64,000 nucleotides of DNA. Origin: CAVZYN01 sp963779515. Lineage in GTDB: Bacteria; Pseudomonadota; Alphaproteobacteria; Rhizobiales; Hyphomicrobiaceae. The stretch spans positions 62,001 through 126,000 of the forward strand of contig CAVZYN010000011.1 of the NCBI GenBank assembly GCA_963779515.1, given 5' to 3'. The translations under genes and the position numbers were made by a program. Position 1 is the first letter of the stretch; the number at the start of each line of letters is the position of its first letter. Positions 26,798-36,800 of this stretch are shown here, in pieces. Below the pieces are notes generated by a model. The model saw only the letters and a program-made list of their open reading frames with translations, did not search any database and was not told the origin of the DNA.

Positions 26798-28429
26798 ATG
26801 TACGTCAATCCCTTCGACCAGCATCTCGGCAAGACCCCCGCCAATCACCAGGCCCTGACGCCGCTTTCGTTCCTTGAGCGCACCGCGGCCGTCTATCCGG
26901 ATCACTGCGCGGTCATTCACGGCAGGCAGCGCTATACCTACAGCCAGCTCTACGCCCGCAGCCGCCGCCTCGCCTCGGCCCTCGCCTGCCGCTACATCGG
27001 CCCTGGCGACTGCGTCTCCGTCATGCTGCCGAACACGCCGCCCATGATCGAGGCGCACTACGGCGTGCCCATGACCGGCGCGACGCTGCATTCGATCAAC
27101 ACGCGCCTCGACGCCGCGATCATCGCCTTCCAGCTCGATCACGCCAACACCAAGATCCTTCTCGTCGATCGCGAGTTCTCCGCCGTCATGAAGGAGGCCC
27201 TGAAGCTCGCCAAGGTGAAGCCCTTCGTCATTGACGTCGACGACAAGGAGTTCCCGCAGTCCGGCGAGCGCCTCTCCTATCTCGAGTACGAGGAGTTCCT
27301 GGCGAAGGGCGACCCTGAATTCCGCTGGCGCTTTCCCGAAGACGAGTGGGAGGCGATCGCGCTCAACTACACGTCCGGCACCACCGGCAATCCGAAGGGC
27401 GTTGTCACGCATCATCGCGGCGCCGCCCTCATGTGCTACGCCAACGTGCTCGCCGCCGGCATGGACCGTCACCCGGTTTATCTGTGGACCTTGCCGATGT
27501 TCCACTGCAACGGTTGGAGCTTCCCCTGGACGCTCTCCGCCGTCGTCGGCACCCACGTCTGCCTGCGCTGGGTCCGCGCCAAGGCCATGTACGACGCCAT
27601 CGCCGATCACCAGGTCACGCACCTCTGCGGCGCCCCGATCGTGATGTCGGCGCTCCTCAACGCCAAGGTCGATGAACGCCGCGATCTCACGCATAAGGTC
27701 GCCTTCGTCACGGCCGCGGCACCTCCGCCCGAATCCGTCCTCGCCGCCATGGCCGACGCTGGTTTCAACGTCACCCACGTCTACGGCCTGACCGAAACCT
27801 ATGGTCCCGCCGTCGTCAACGAATGGCACGCCGCCTGGGACGCTCTCGACCCTGCCGAGCGCGCCGCCAAGAAATCCCGCCAAGGCGTGCGTTACGCCGC
27901 CCTCGAAAATCTGACCGTCATGGACCCCATCACCATGACGCGCGTTCCCGCCGACGGCGCGACGCTCGGCGAAGTCATGTTCCGCGGCAACATCGTCATG
28001 AAGGGCTATCTCAAGAATCCGAAAGCCACCGAGGAGGCCTTTGCCGGCGGCTGGTTCCATTCCGGCGATCTCGGCGTCTTGCATCCAGATGGCTACGTGC
28101 AGCTGAAGGACCGCTCGAAAGACATCATCATTTCCGGCGGCGAAAACATCTCCTCCATCGAAGTCGAGGACGTTCTATATAAACACCCAGCCGTCGCCTT
28201 CGTCGCCGTCGTCGCCAAGTCAGACGAGAAATGGGGCGAGACGCCGTGCGCTTTCATCGAGTTGAAGCCCGGCGTCGCGGCCACCAAGGACGAGATGATC
28301 ATCTGGTGCCGCGACCGTCTCGCCGCCTACAAATGCCCGCGTTACATCTCGTTCCAAGACGTCCCCAAAACCAGCACCGGCAAAATCCAAAAATTCAAAC
28401 TCCGCGACCTCACCAAATCCGTCACATGA
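26798..28429 (+). CDS. Acyl-CoA synthetase (AMP-forming, FadD-like)
   Basis: 543 residues from ATG 26798 (MYVNPFDQHLG); a GTG at 26783 would add five residues, and neither has a strong ribosome site. Full adenylate-forming enzyme: A3 motif NYTSGTTGNPKGVV (190-203), HVYGLTETYGPAV (A5), GWFHSGDLGVLHPDGYVQLKDRSKD-type A7/A8 hinge, ISGGENISSIEVED, and the catalytic Lys in PKTSTGKIQKF near the C terminus. It belongs to the group of medium- or short-chain acyl-CoA and methylmercaptopropionate-CoA ligases commonly named acyl-CoA synthetase; chain length cannot be told. Cytoplasmic. Monocistronic as far as visible, followed by a palindromic element. Confidence 0.85.
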   Translation: MYVNPFDQHLGKTPANHQALTPLSFLERTAAVYPDHCAVIHGRQRYTYSQLYARSRRLASALACRYIGPGDCVSVMLPNTPPMIEAHYGVPMTGATLHSINTRLDAAIIAFQLDHANTKILLVDREFSAVMKEALKLAKVKPFVIDVDDKEFPQSGERLSYLEYEEFLAKGDPEFRWRFPEDEWEAIALNYTSGTTGNPKGVVTHHRGAALMCYANVLAAGMDRHPVYLWTLPMFHCNGWSFPWTLSAVVGTHVCLRWVRAKAMYDAIADHQVTHLCGAPIVMSALLNAKVDERRDLTHKVAFVTAAAPPPESVLAAMADAGFNVTHVYGLTETYGPAVVNEWHAAWDALDPAERAAKKSRQGVRYAALENLTVMDPITMTRVPADGATLGEVMFRGNIVMKGYLKNPKATEEAFAGGWFHSGDLGVLHPDGYVQLKDRSKDIIISGGENISSIEVEDVLYKHPAVAFVAVVAKSDEKWGETPCAFIELKPGVAATKDEMIIWCRDRLAAYKCPRYISFQDVPKTSTGKIQKFKLRDLTKSVT

Positions 28430-28432
28430 CTT

Positions 28433-28568
28433 TCTTCCTTCTCCCCTTGGGGAGAAGGTGCGCCGCCCTGCGCGAAGCGCAAAACGAATGAGAGGCCGGA
28501 TGAGGGGGCCTTCGCCCGCTCTGCACGCGCCGCTTGATCATCCGCGCCCCCCGAACGCTCGCACGCCC
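28433..28568 (+). repeat. Palindromic element fused to a copy of the mutM 3' end (left flank)
   Basis: CTTCCTTCTCCCC...GGGGAGAAGG, CCCTGCGCGAAGCGCAAAA and GGATGAGGG, then at 28513-28568 a segment matching the coding sequence for the mutM zinc finger (CCCGCTCTGCAC, CCG-TTGATCA, GCTCGCACGCC). The same order, plus about 35 more bases between the parts, occurs at 29573-29743, where the second part is the true mutM end. So the lipoprotein gene 28713-29561 is flanked by direct copies. The 28430-28712 gap holds nothing else recognised. Confidence 0.8.
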
Positions 28569-28712
28569 CATCCTGTGGCCACTGCTCCACAGTGCGGCGG
28601 AGACGCGTCGCGCGGCACATCTGCGGCGTGCGTAACCGGGTTCGTCTGCGTTGTGGCGCTGGCCAGCGGCTGCTACCGACCAGATTGAGAATCGGTTTGG
28701 GAGCGAATCACC

Positions 28713-29561
28713 ATGCGCAGCACAGTCGATCGAGCCGGGTATGCGAGCGTCCTCACCGCTGTTGCGCTGCTCGCGGGCTGCGCGGGCGACCTCCCCGCCG
28801 GTACCACCACGGCGTCGCTTGCGCCGGCAGCGGAAGCCGTCACCAACAAATTCGTGCCGGGCGTACCAAAGGGCTATCAATGCCCGCTGGTGCCGAACGG
28901 TTTCGATCCCGTCGGCTCCATCTATCGACTGGACAAGGACGGCGCCTACTACCGCGTCAAGGACTTCGCCACTGACCCGGAAATCATGGCGCTCGGCGCG
29001 TTCAAGCGCGAGGTCAAGATCTCGAACTATCAGCTCGCCGATACGCAGCAGGCGAGCGCAGGGCTATCGTTCGACCTGTTGCAGAAGGTGCTGCCGGGGC
29101 TCTCGGCATCGGCCTCCGCCGACTACAAGAAGGCGATGACCGTCGAAATCACGGTCGAGGACATGGTCGGCGAAGTGATCGATGACGCGGTCGCCGACAA
29201 AATCGTCGAGCGGTTCGAGGCAAGCATGAAGCCGAAGCCCGGCAGCCAGTATTTCCTGGTGCGCGAAGCGGTGAAAGCGGGGGCCGTCAGCTACAAGTTG
29301 AAGCAGACCGATCTGGCGCGCGTCGGCGGCAAGGCCGCAGTCGAGCAACTCGCCCAAGGTGCCGCCAACGTCACCGTGCGCGACAACGATGGGCTCATCG
29401 AAGTAAAGCAGACGTTCAAGCCCGAGCGCATGTCGGTGTGCATCAAGTCCGCAGCGGTGGTTGTCCAGCCCGCCCGTGGCGGCGAAGCGGTCGCAAGCGT
29501 CGCGTTGAAGCGCAGTGCCGACACGCCGCCGCCCAAGATCAAGCGCATCGGCGTCAACTGA
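28713..29561 (+). CDS. Predicted lipoprotein of unknown function
   Basis: 282 residues from ATG 28713. Lipoprotein signal: basic start, hydrophobic SVLTAVALLAGC with the lipobox Cys at 23, followed by Ala-Gly-Asp; an acidic residue at +3 does not clearly retain it at the inner membrane. The mature part has a Thr/Ala-rich linker, then one folded domain with GYQCPLVPNGFDPVGSIYRLDKDG and CIKSAAVVVQPARGG near the end; the two Cys may form a disulfide. No family recognised. Its flanks are direct copies of a palindromic element plus the mutM 3' end, so it looks like a cassette that entered beside mutM. Confidence 0.75.
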   Translation: MRSTVDRAGYASVLTAVALLAGCAGDLPAGTTTASLAPAAEAVTNKFVPGVPKGYQCPLVPNGFDPVGSIYRLDKDGAYYRVKDFATDPEIMALGAFKREVKISNYQLADTQQASAGLSFDLLQKVLPGLSASASADYKKAMTVEITVEDMVGEVIDDAVADKIVERFEASMKPKPGSQYFLVREAVKAGAVSYKLKQTDLARVGGKAAVEQLAQGAANVTVRDNDGLIEVKQTFKPERMSVCIKSAAVVVQPARGGEAVASVALKRSADTPPPKIKRIGVN

Positions 29562-29572
29562 ATCGGCATCTC

Positions 29573-29743
29573 TTCTTCCTTCTCCCATAGGGAGAAGTGG
29601 CCGCCCTGCGCGAAGCGCAAAAAGAATGATCGCCGGATGAGGGTGGCTTCCTTCACCTCTGACATTTTGCGCAATAAAACGTCGAGCGCCCGCTCTGCAC
29701 CCGCCGTTTGATCACGCCTGCGCACCCCGACCGCTCGCACGCC
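29573..29743 (+). repeat. Palindromic element next to the genuine mutM 3' end (right flank)
   Basis: CTTCCTTCTCCCATAGGGAGAAG, CCCTGCGCGAAGCGCAAAA and GGATGAGGG at 29573-29643, then the mutM coding end (minus strand, 29653 onward). Its left counterpart at 28433-28568 lacks the ~35 bases that encode the last mutM residues. Confidence 0.8.
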
Positions 29744-30534
29744 TCGCCCTCGCGCCCATAAACTTGAAATGCATTCTGGAAATACCCAAGCGCACCATCG
29801 GCCGCGCGATAATCGCGCAACGTCGAGCCGCCCGCCTGGATCGCCGCCTCCAGCACCGCCGTGATCTCCGGCACCAGCCGCACCGCTAGCTCCGTCGGCT
29901 TTCCCGATGTCGTCGCTAAACTCTTCGCCCCCTTCAACGGCGACAACCGCGCCCGATACAGCGCCTCGCACACATAGATATTGCCGAGCCCGCACACGAT
30001 TCTCTGGTCCAGCAGGAACGCCTTCAAATCCGTTTTCTTGTCCCTCGCCGCCCGCGCCAGAAACGCCGGCGTCAATTCCCCACCCAGCGGCTCGATCCCG
30101 ATGTCGCGAAACAATTTGTGCGAGGCGAACGCCGCGCCCTCGATCAGATCCATGAATCCAAACCGGCGCGGATCGTTGTACGTCACCGTCGCGCCCCCCG
30201 ACATATGGAACACGATGTGATCATGTTTTTGATCTCCGCCGGTCTCATGAACGAACGCACCGGGCGGCGCGGCGGCACCTCCTTGTAAGATCGAAAACCG
30301 CCCGCTCATGCCGAGATGCATCGCCAGCACCTCGCCGCTATCCAGATGCCCGACGAGATACTTCGCGCGCCGATCCAATCTTATGAGCCGCTGGCCTTCC
30401 AGCCGTTTCCCAAAGTTGCGCGGCAACGGAAACCGCAAATCCTTCCGCCGCTGTTCGACGCGCGTAAACGTCTGCCCTTCCATCACGGGCTGCAGCCCGC
30501 GGCGCACGGTCTCGACTTCGGGGAGTTCAGGCAC
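29653..30534 (-). CDS. mutM: Formamidopyrimidine-DNA glycosylase
   Basis: 293 residues from ATG 30534, beginning MPELPEVETVRRGL: Pro2 is the Schiff-base nucleophile and Glu3 the catalytic acid. Also present: MHLGMSGRF, the H2TH region LLDQRIVCGLGNIYVCEALY, and the C-terminal zinc finger Cys266-x4-Cys271 and Cys288-x2-Cys291. The enzyme removes 8-oxoguanine and ring-opened purines and nicks the abasic site. There is an extra stretch of about 20 residues around 85-105 (LQGGAAAPPGAFVHETGGD), common in alphaproteobacterial MutM. In many relatives mutM sits next to ubiE; here the gene upstream is the giant surface protein, in divergent orientation. The 3' end is duplicated at 28513-28568. Confidence 0.95.
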   Translation of the reverse strand: MPELPEVETVRRGLQPVMEGQTFTRVEQRRKDLRFPLPRNFGKRLEGQRLIRLDRRAKYLVGHLDSGEVLAMHLGMSGRFSILQGGAAAPPGAFVHETGGDQKHDHIVFHMSGGATVTYNDPRRFGFMDLIEGAAFASHKLFRDIGIEPLGGELTPAFLARAARDKKTDLKAFLLDQRIVCGLGNIYVCEALYRARLSPLKGAKSLATTSGKPTELAVRLVPEITAVLEAAIQAGGSTLRDYRAADGALGYFQNAFQVYGREGEACERSGCAGVIKRRVQSGRSTFYCAKCQR

Positions 30535-30883
30535 GGGATGCGCTCATCGTGTGGGGAACATCCAAGCCAGATAGCACAATGCCAACCGCACGCGCCGCCG
30601 CCGCGGTTCCAAATCCGCGCCTTTCGCAGTCGCATCTGCAATCCCAAAATCATTCAACCACATGACTCCGGATATTCTCCCGATGAATTCAAATAAAAAC
30701 ATAAAAATCAGCAAGTTAAATCAAAAAACAAACGCCGGAATACATCCGATTTAAGGCCCCTGCATACTAAAACAATTAACACTTTAAGGCGAGAGTACGG
30801 ATATAAAACAACCCAGAGTTGTGATTCGCAATCCATTCCAGTGACGCCCGCCGCGTCGCTACGCGCCAAGAAGGGGACCTCCA
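30535..30883 (+). promoter_or_regulatory. Divergent intergenic region, AT-rich from 30655 to 30835
   Basis: 349 bases between mutM (minus) and the giant surface protein gene (plus). From about 30655 to 30835 the sequence is markedly AT-rich (for example AAATAAAAACATAAAAATC and AAATCAAAAAACAAAC), unlike the rest of the window, suggesting promoter or regulator-binding DNA for the giant gene. No specific box can be assigned. The ribosome site AAGGGGACC ends seven bases before ATG 30884. Confidence 0.5.
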
Positions 30884-33800
30884 ATGACCAAGCGCCAGCA
30901 GCCCGCCGCCGACACCCGATCCGCCCGCCCCGACCTCGGCCTCGAGCCCATCGCGCTGCTGCGGCATCTGGAGCCCCGCACGATGTACGACGCGGCTGCC
31001 GCCATCACCCTCGATGCGCTCGCCGGATCCACGCCCGAACCCGCCCCCGCTGACGTGCCGGCCCCCGCCGAACCACCCGTCTTCGATCCGAGCGTCTTCG
31101 ACACCGGCACCACCGCACCCAACGGCCCCCCCACGTCGATCATCTTCATCAACTCCCGCGTCGACGATCCCATCGCCATCCTGTCGGCTGCATCGCGCGA
31201 CGCCACAATCGTAATGCTCGACGCCGGTCACGACGGCCTCGCCCAAATCGTCGCCGCCCTCGCCGGCCACGAAAATCTCGCCAGCATCCACATCGTCAGC
31301 CACGGCGACTCCGGCGTGCTCCAGCTCGGCAACAGCGCCATCGATCGCGGCACGCTCGCCGCCCGCGCCGCCGACATCGCGGCCTTGGGCGCAGCGCTCT
31401 CCAGCGACGGCGATATCTTGATCTACGGTTGCGACGTCGCCGCCGGCGCCCAAGGCCGCGCCTTCGTCGAAGACGTGTCGAAATTGACCGGCGCCGATGT
31501 CGCCGCCTCCAACGACGCCACTGGCGCCGCCGTTCAAGGCGGCGACTGGGATCTCGAGGTCAAAGCCGGCGCCATCGAAACCGGAATTGTGATCTCCACG
31601 GCCGCCCAACAAACCTATGCCGGCATTCTCGATCTCGCCATCACACCCGCCGCCAACAACGCGGCCGTCGGCACCATCTTCACCAACAACTTTGTTGGAC
31701 CCGGCATCACGGCCACCAACTTCCAGCAGATCGGCGCCAGCGCAAGCTTCGGCACGTTCACCAATGACAGCGATGGACTCGGCCCGAGCCGCGTGCCGAT
31801 CAGTGACGGCGTGATTTTCGTCACCGGCACCGCGACATCCGCCGTCAATCCGCTCGGCAACACCATTGACTTCCAGGGTTTTGGCGGCGGCGTGTCCACC
31901 GGCTCGGCCGCACCTGTCAACGAGCCCGATCTCAACGCGCTGTCGGGTTTCGCCGGCATTTACGACGCCGCGGGCTTCGATTTCGACTTTACGTCGGCGA
32001 CTGACCGCGTCGGCTTCATTTTCAGCTTTGCGTCCGACGAGTATCCAGAATTCACCGGCACGATCTTCAACGACGCCTTCGGATTCTTTATCCACGGCGG
32101 CACCGAGTATACCGCAACGACAAATCTTGCTTTGGTTCCCGATACCAACCTCGGAATTTCCGTCAACTCGATCAACAACGGCATTCGCGGCACGGCGGCT
32201 GCGCTCAATCCAACCTATCCCGCCCCGTTCGACGCCACCCACACCGATCTCTTCATCTCGAACTCGATCTATTCGGGTGATCATACGGTCGGCCCATATC
32301 TGCAGTACGATGGCCTCACCGTGATGCTCACCGTCGATGCGGACATCACCCGTAACACGACCTACGACATGAAGATCGCGATCGGCGATGCCGGCGATAA
32401 TGGGTGGGACTCGGCGGTCTTCTTCAAGACTCAAGGCTTCCTCTCGCTCACCAGCGCCACCGACAATGCCTATTCGACAACCGAGGACACCGCCGAGTCC
32501 GGCAATGTCATCACCGATGACACCGGCAAGAACGTCGACATTACGCCGGCTGGCAATCAGGCCGGCATCACCGTCATCGGAGTCAACGGTGCGCCGCTCG
32601 GTACAGGATCGTTCACGCTCGCCAGCGGCTCGACGCTCACCATGGGATCGAACGGCCACTTTACGTTCACGCCGGCCGCCACCTACCAATCCCTCCTCAC
32701 GGGGCAAACCGCGACCGAGACCTTCACGTACACGATTGCCGATAGCCTCGGAGTCACCGACACGGCCTCCGTCACCGTGACAATCACCGGCGTGAGCGAT
32801 GCGCCTGTCGCCGTGGACGATGTCAAATCCGTAACCGAGGATACGCCTGCGACCGGCAACGTCATCACCAATGCGCCTGGTGCTGACAGCGATCCCGACT
32901 CGGCGTCGCTCTCGGTCACGCAGTTCACCATCGACACCAACGGTGATGGCACGCCCGAGCTGTTCGTCGCGGGCGCAACCGCCACCATTCCCGGCGTCGG
33001 CACGCTGACCATCGCCTCGACCGGGGCCTATACGTTCACGCCGGCGCTGAACTACGCCGGCCCGGTGCCGGTCGCAACCTACACCCTCTCCGACGGCATC
33101 CTCACCGACACCGCCACGCTCACCCTCACGATGACGCCCGTCAACGATGCGCCCGTTGCCATCAATGACGGCACGATCACGGTCGTTCCGGGTGTCAGCA
33201 CCAGCATCGCCGTGCTCGCCAACGACAGCGATGCCGAAGCTGACCCGCTGGCCATTTCGCAGGTCAACGGCACCACAATCGCCGTAGGCGGGACGGTTAC
33301 GCTAGCGTCCGGCACCACGGTAACGCGCAATGCCGATGGCACGCTGAGCGTCGTGATGGCACCAGGCAGCTCCGACTTAGAGACATTCAATTATACTGTT
33401 TCGGACGGCAATGGCGGGACTGCGACGGCAAAAGTAACTCTCGCTCGCGACAGTGACGGCGATGGCGTCGCCAACACCACCGACATCGACGACGATAATG
33501 ACGGCATTCTGGATACGGTTGAGTTGCGGCCGGGTCAATTTGATATCGCGGACTTCTCTGGTTGGACGCAAGGTTCGCTCACAGGAACCGTACTGATGCC
33601 AACTGGCGGCACAGTAGCAATCAATACTGCGCTGAGCTATTCGCCGGGCGGCTACGTTGCAGTTGCTGGATATCCAAGAGGTACGACTGCACCAGAGCTT
33701 GCAACTTTTGTTGGCCAGCCTGAATTCAATGCCGCTTTCCCTGATGGGCTTTTAGGGCCTACATCCGGCTTGACCATTTGGACTGGAACTGCAGCGGCAA

Positions 33801-36800
33801 GTCCTGTGACCCACAAGGTTTCACTCGACTTTACAAACACAACGGCAGGTGTAGCCAATGAATACACCGTCTTCGGTATTTCTGGCATCTACCCTGACTA
33901 TCTGACCGTCTATGATGCGAGAGTAACAATCACGGCAATCAAGGCCGATGGAACGCTTGAAACCGACTACACGGCTTGGGACGCAATTAATCCAGGTCCC
34001 GGATACGGTGGGGTTGACGCCAATGGTGCGATCCTAAGCACCGCACTGGAATCGGCAACCGCAACGCCAACAGGGTTTGTGCTCGATCCTGCAAACATTT
34101 CCACATATACGGGCAATCAAGATCTTGTCCCCGTTCTCATCAAGTTGCCAACCGGTTCGGCCTATACTTCTATCATCATCTCGCGGGAGAAACTCGGTTC
34201 CGGCTCAGACTATGAGTATATGACACTGTATCTTGGCGAACATACATTGCCGCCAGACACAGACTCAGATGGTCTGATCGACGCTCTCGATATCGACTCT
34301 GACAATGATGGCATCACCGACAATATCGAAGCGCAGACCACCGCTGGTTATATTGCACCATCAGGTGTTGGTTCAGGCATTGCCGATGCCAACCATGACG
34401 GTTTGGATGACGCTTATGACGCGGGCGCTTTGGGCACGGCGGGCGGCATCGGCCTCACACCTGTCAACACAGATGGCTCCGATAAGGTCGATTACCTTGA
34501 TCTGAATTCCGACAATGATGCCCTGACGGATGCGCAAGAGAGCGGCCTCGGCGTTCCGATGGTGTCGGGCCTATCTACAGCTCTGAACGATGCCGACGGC
34601 GACGGCTTGTTTGACGTTTACGAAACCGCCATTGACGGCAATGCCAACGATGGTTTCGTGGTCAATGAAGGCAAGACGCCTTTGCCTGCCGCCGCAACTG
34701 GCTACTTGCCGGATGATGGCGACGCGATCGTAGGCGCGATCACGCCGATGACGCATGACTTGAACTACCGCGACACAACGCCTGACAATACGCCACCCGT
34801 GGATGGCAACGAAACCAATACTGTTACAGAAGACATGACGCTGACCGTATTAAACGGTGCAACTGGTGACTTGCTGAACAATGCCACGGACGCTGATGGC
34901 GATCCGTTGACGATTACGGGGTACACGATATTCGGAGTAGCTGGCACACAGTCCATCGCTTCAGACGTTCTCATCGCTGGCGTTGGTACAATTACAATCA
35001 ATGCCAACGGCAGCTATTCGTTTGTACCGCTGTTAAACTACGCCGGAGCCATACCGGTCATCACGTACACTGTCTCGGATGGCCGGGGCGGCACAGACAC
35101 GTCAACGCTTGCACTCTCGATGATCGCCGTCAACGATGCGCCTGTCGCCGTGGACGATGTCAAGTCCGTGACTGAGGACACGCCTGCGACCGGCAACGTC
35201 ATCACCAACGCGCCCGGTGCCGACAGCGATGTCGACTCCGCGTCGCTCTCGGTCACGCAGTTCACCATCGACATCAACGGTGATGGCACGCCCGAGCTGT
35301 TCGTCGCGGGCGCAACCGCCACCATTCCCGGCGTCGGTACGCTGACCATCGCCTCGACCGGCGCCTACACGTTCACGCCAGCGCTGAATTACAACGGTCC
35401 CGTTCCCATCGCGACCTACACGCTCAGTGATGGCGCACTGACAGACACCGCGACCCTCACCCTCACGATCACACCCGTCAACGACGCGCCAGTTGCGATC
35501 AATGACGTCGGAACCGTCACCGAGGATACCCCCGCGAGCGGCGTCTTGCTTGCCAACGATACGGACGTCGACGGCGGACCTCTGTCCGTCACGCAGTTCT
35601 CAGTCACCGGCATTGGCGGAACATTTGTCGCGGGCCAGACCGCGAACATCCCCAACGTCGGCACCCTGCAAATCAATCCCAATGGCACCTACACCTTCAC
35701 ACCGGTCGCAAACTTCGCAGGCGCCGTGCCGGTGGCGTCGTACACGGTCTCCGATGGCAACGGCGGCACCGCGACGGCCAACCTCACCTTGATGATGACG
35801 CCGGTGAACGATCCGCCGGTCGCCGCCGCCGACAGCGGCTCCGGCCCGGAGGATGCGCCCGTCGTCATCAACGTGATGGCTAATGATACCGACATCGACA
35901 GCGCGCTCGATCCGCTCAGCGTCGTGATCACGACGACGCCACCTGGCGCGACGCTCAGCCTCGACGGCAAAACGCTGACGGTGCCTGGTCAAGGTGTGTG
36001 GGCCGTCGATCCAGCCACCGGCGCCATCACGTTCACCCCAGTTGCGGACTTCAATGGCACGCCGGCGCCGATCAGCTATCAGGTCGCGGACGTAGGCGGT
36101 CTGCTCTCCAATACCGTCTCCGTCAGCGTCACGATCACGCCGGTCAACGATGCCCCGATCGTCGATCTCAACTCGGTGGCGACGGCGGCCGACACCGCGC
36201 GCGACCATGCAACGATCTTCACGGAAGGCGATGCACCGCTTCCGGTCGCGCCGGCAGCTGATGTCAGCGACATCGGCGAGAACGACATCGCCTCGCTCAA
36301 GATCGCGGTCGCCGGAATTCTGGATGGCGCCTTCGAGGTCGTCGCGATCGGTGGCACGACCTTCAATCCGACGGTGACGTCGAGCGCGATCATCACGATC
36401 GGAGGCACCGACTTCCAAGTCACCTATACCGCTGGCAGCGCCGGCACGGGCACCTTCTTTATCCAGCAGGTCGGTGGCGGTGCCATTCCGCACGCCGATC
36501 TCGATGCCCTGGTGCAAAGCGTGACCTACGCAAACATCGACCAGATGCCGGTCGCAGGCAATCGCACACTGACCTTCACGGCCAAGGATTTGAGTAACGC
36601 CACGAGCGCACCGGCCGTGGCGACCATCGCCGTCGTACCGGTCAACGACCCCCCCGTTGGTGTTGACGATGCGGCAAGCCTTGGCGAAGACGCCGCGTCT
36701 GTTGGCGGCAACGTTCTCACCACCGCGCCCGGCATCGACACAGACGTCGACGGCGGCCCGCTGACAGTCTCGGCAGCAATGCAGGGCACGACGGCCATCA

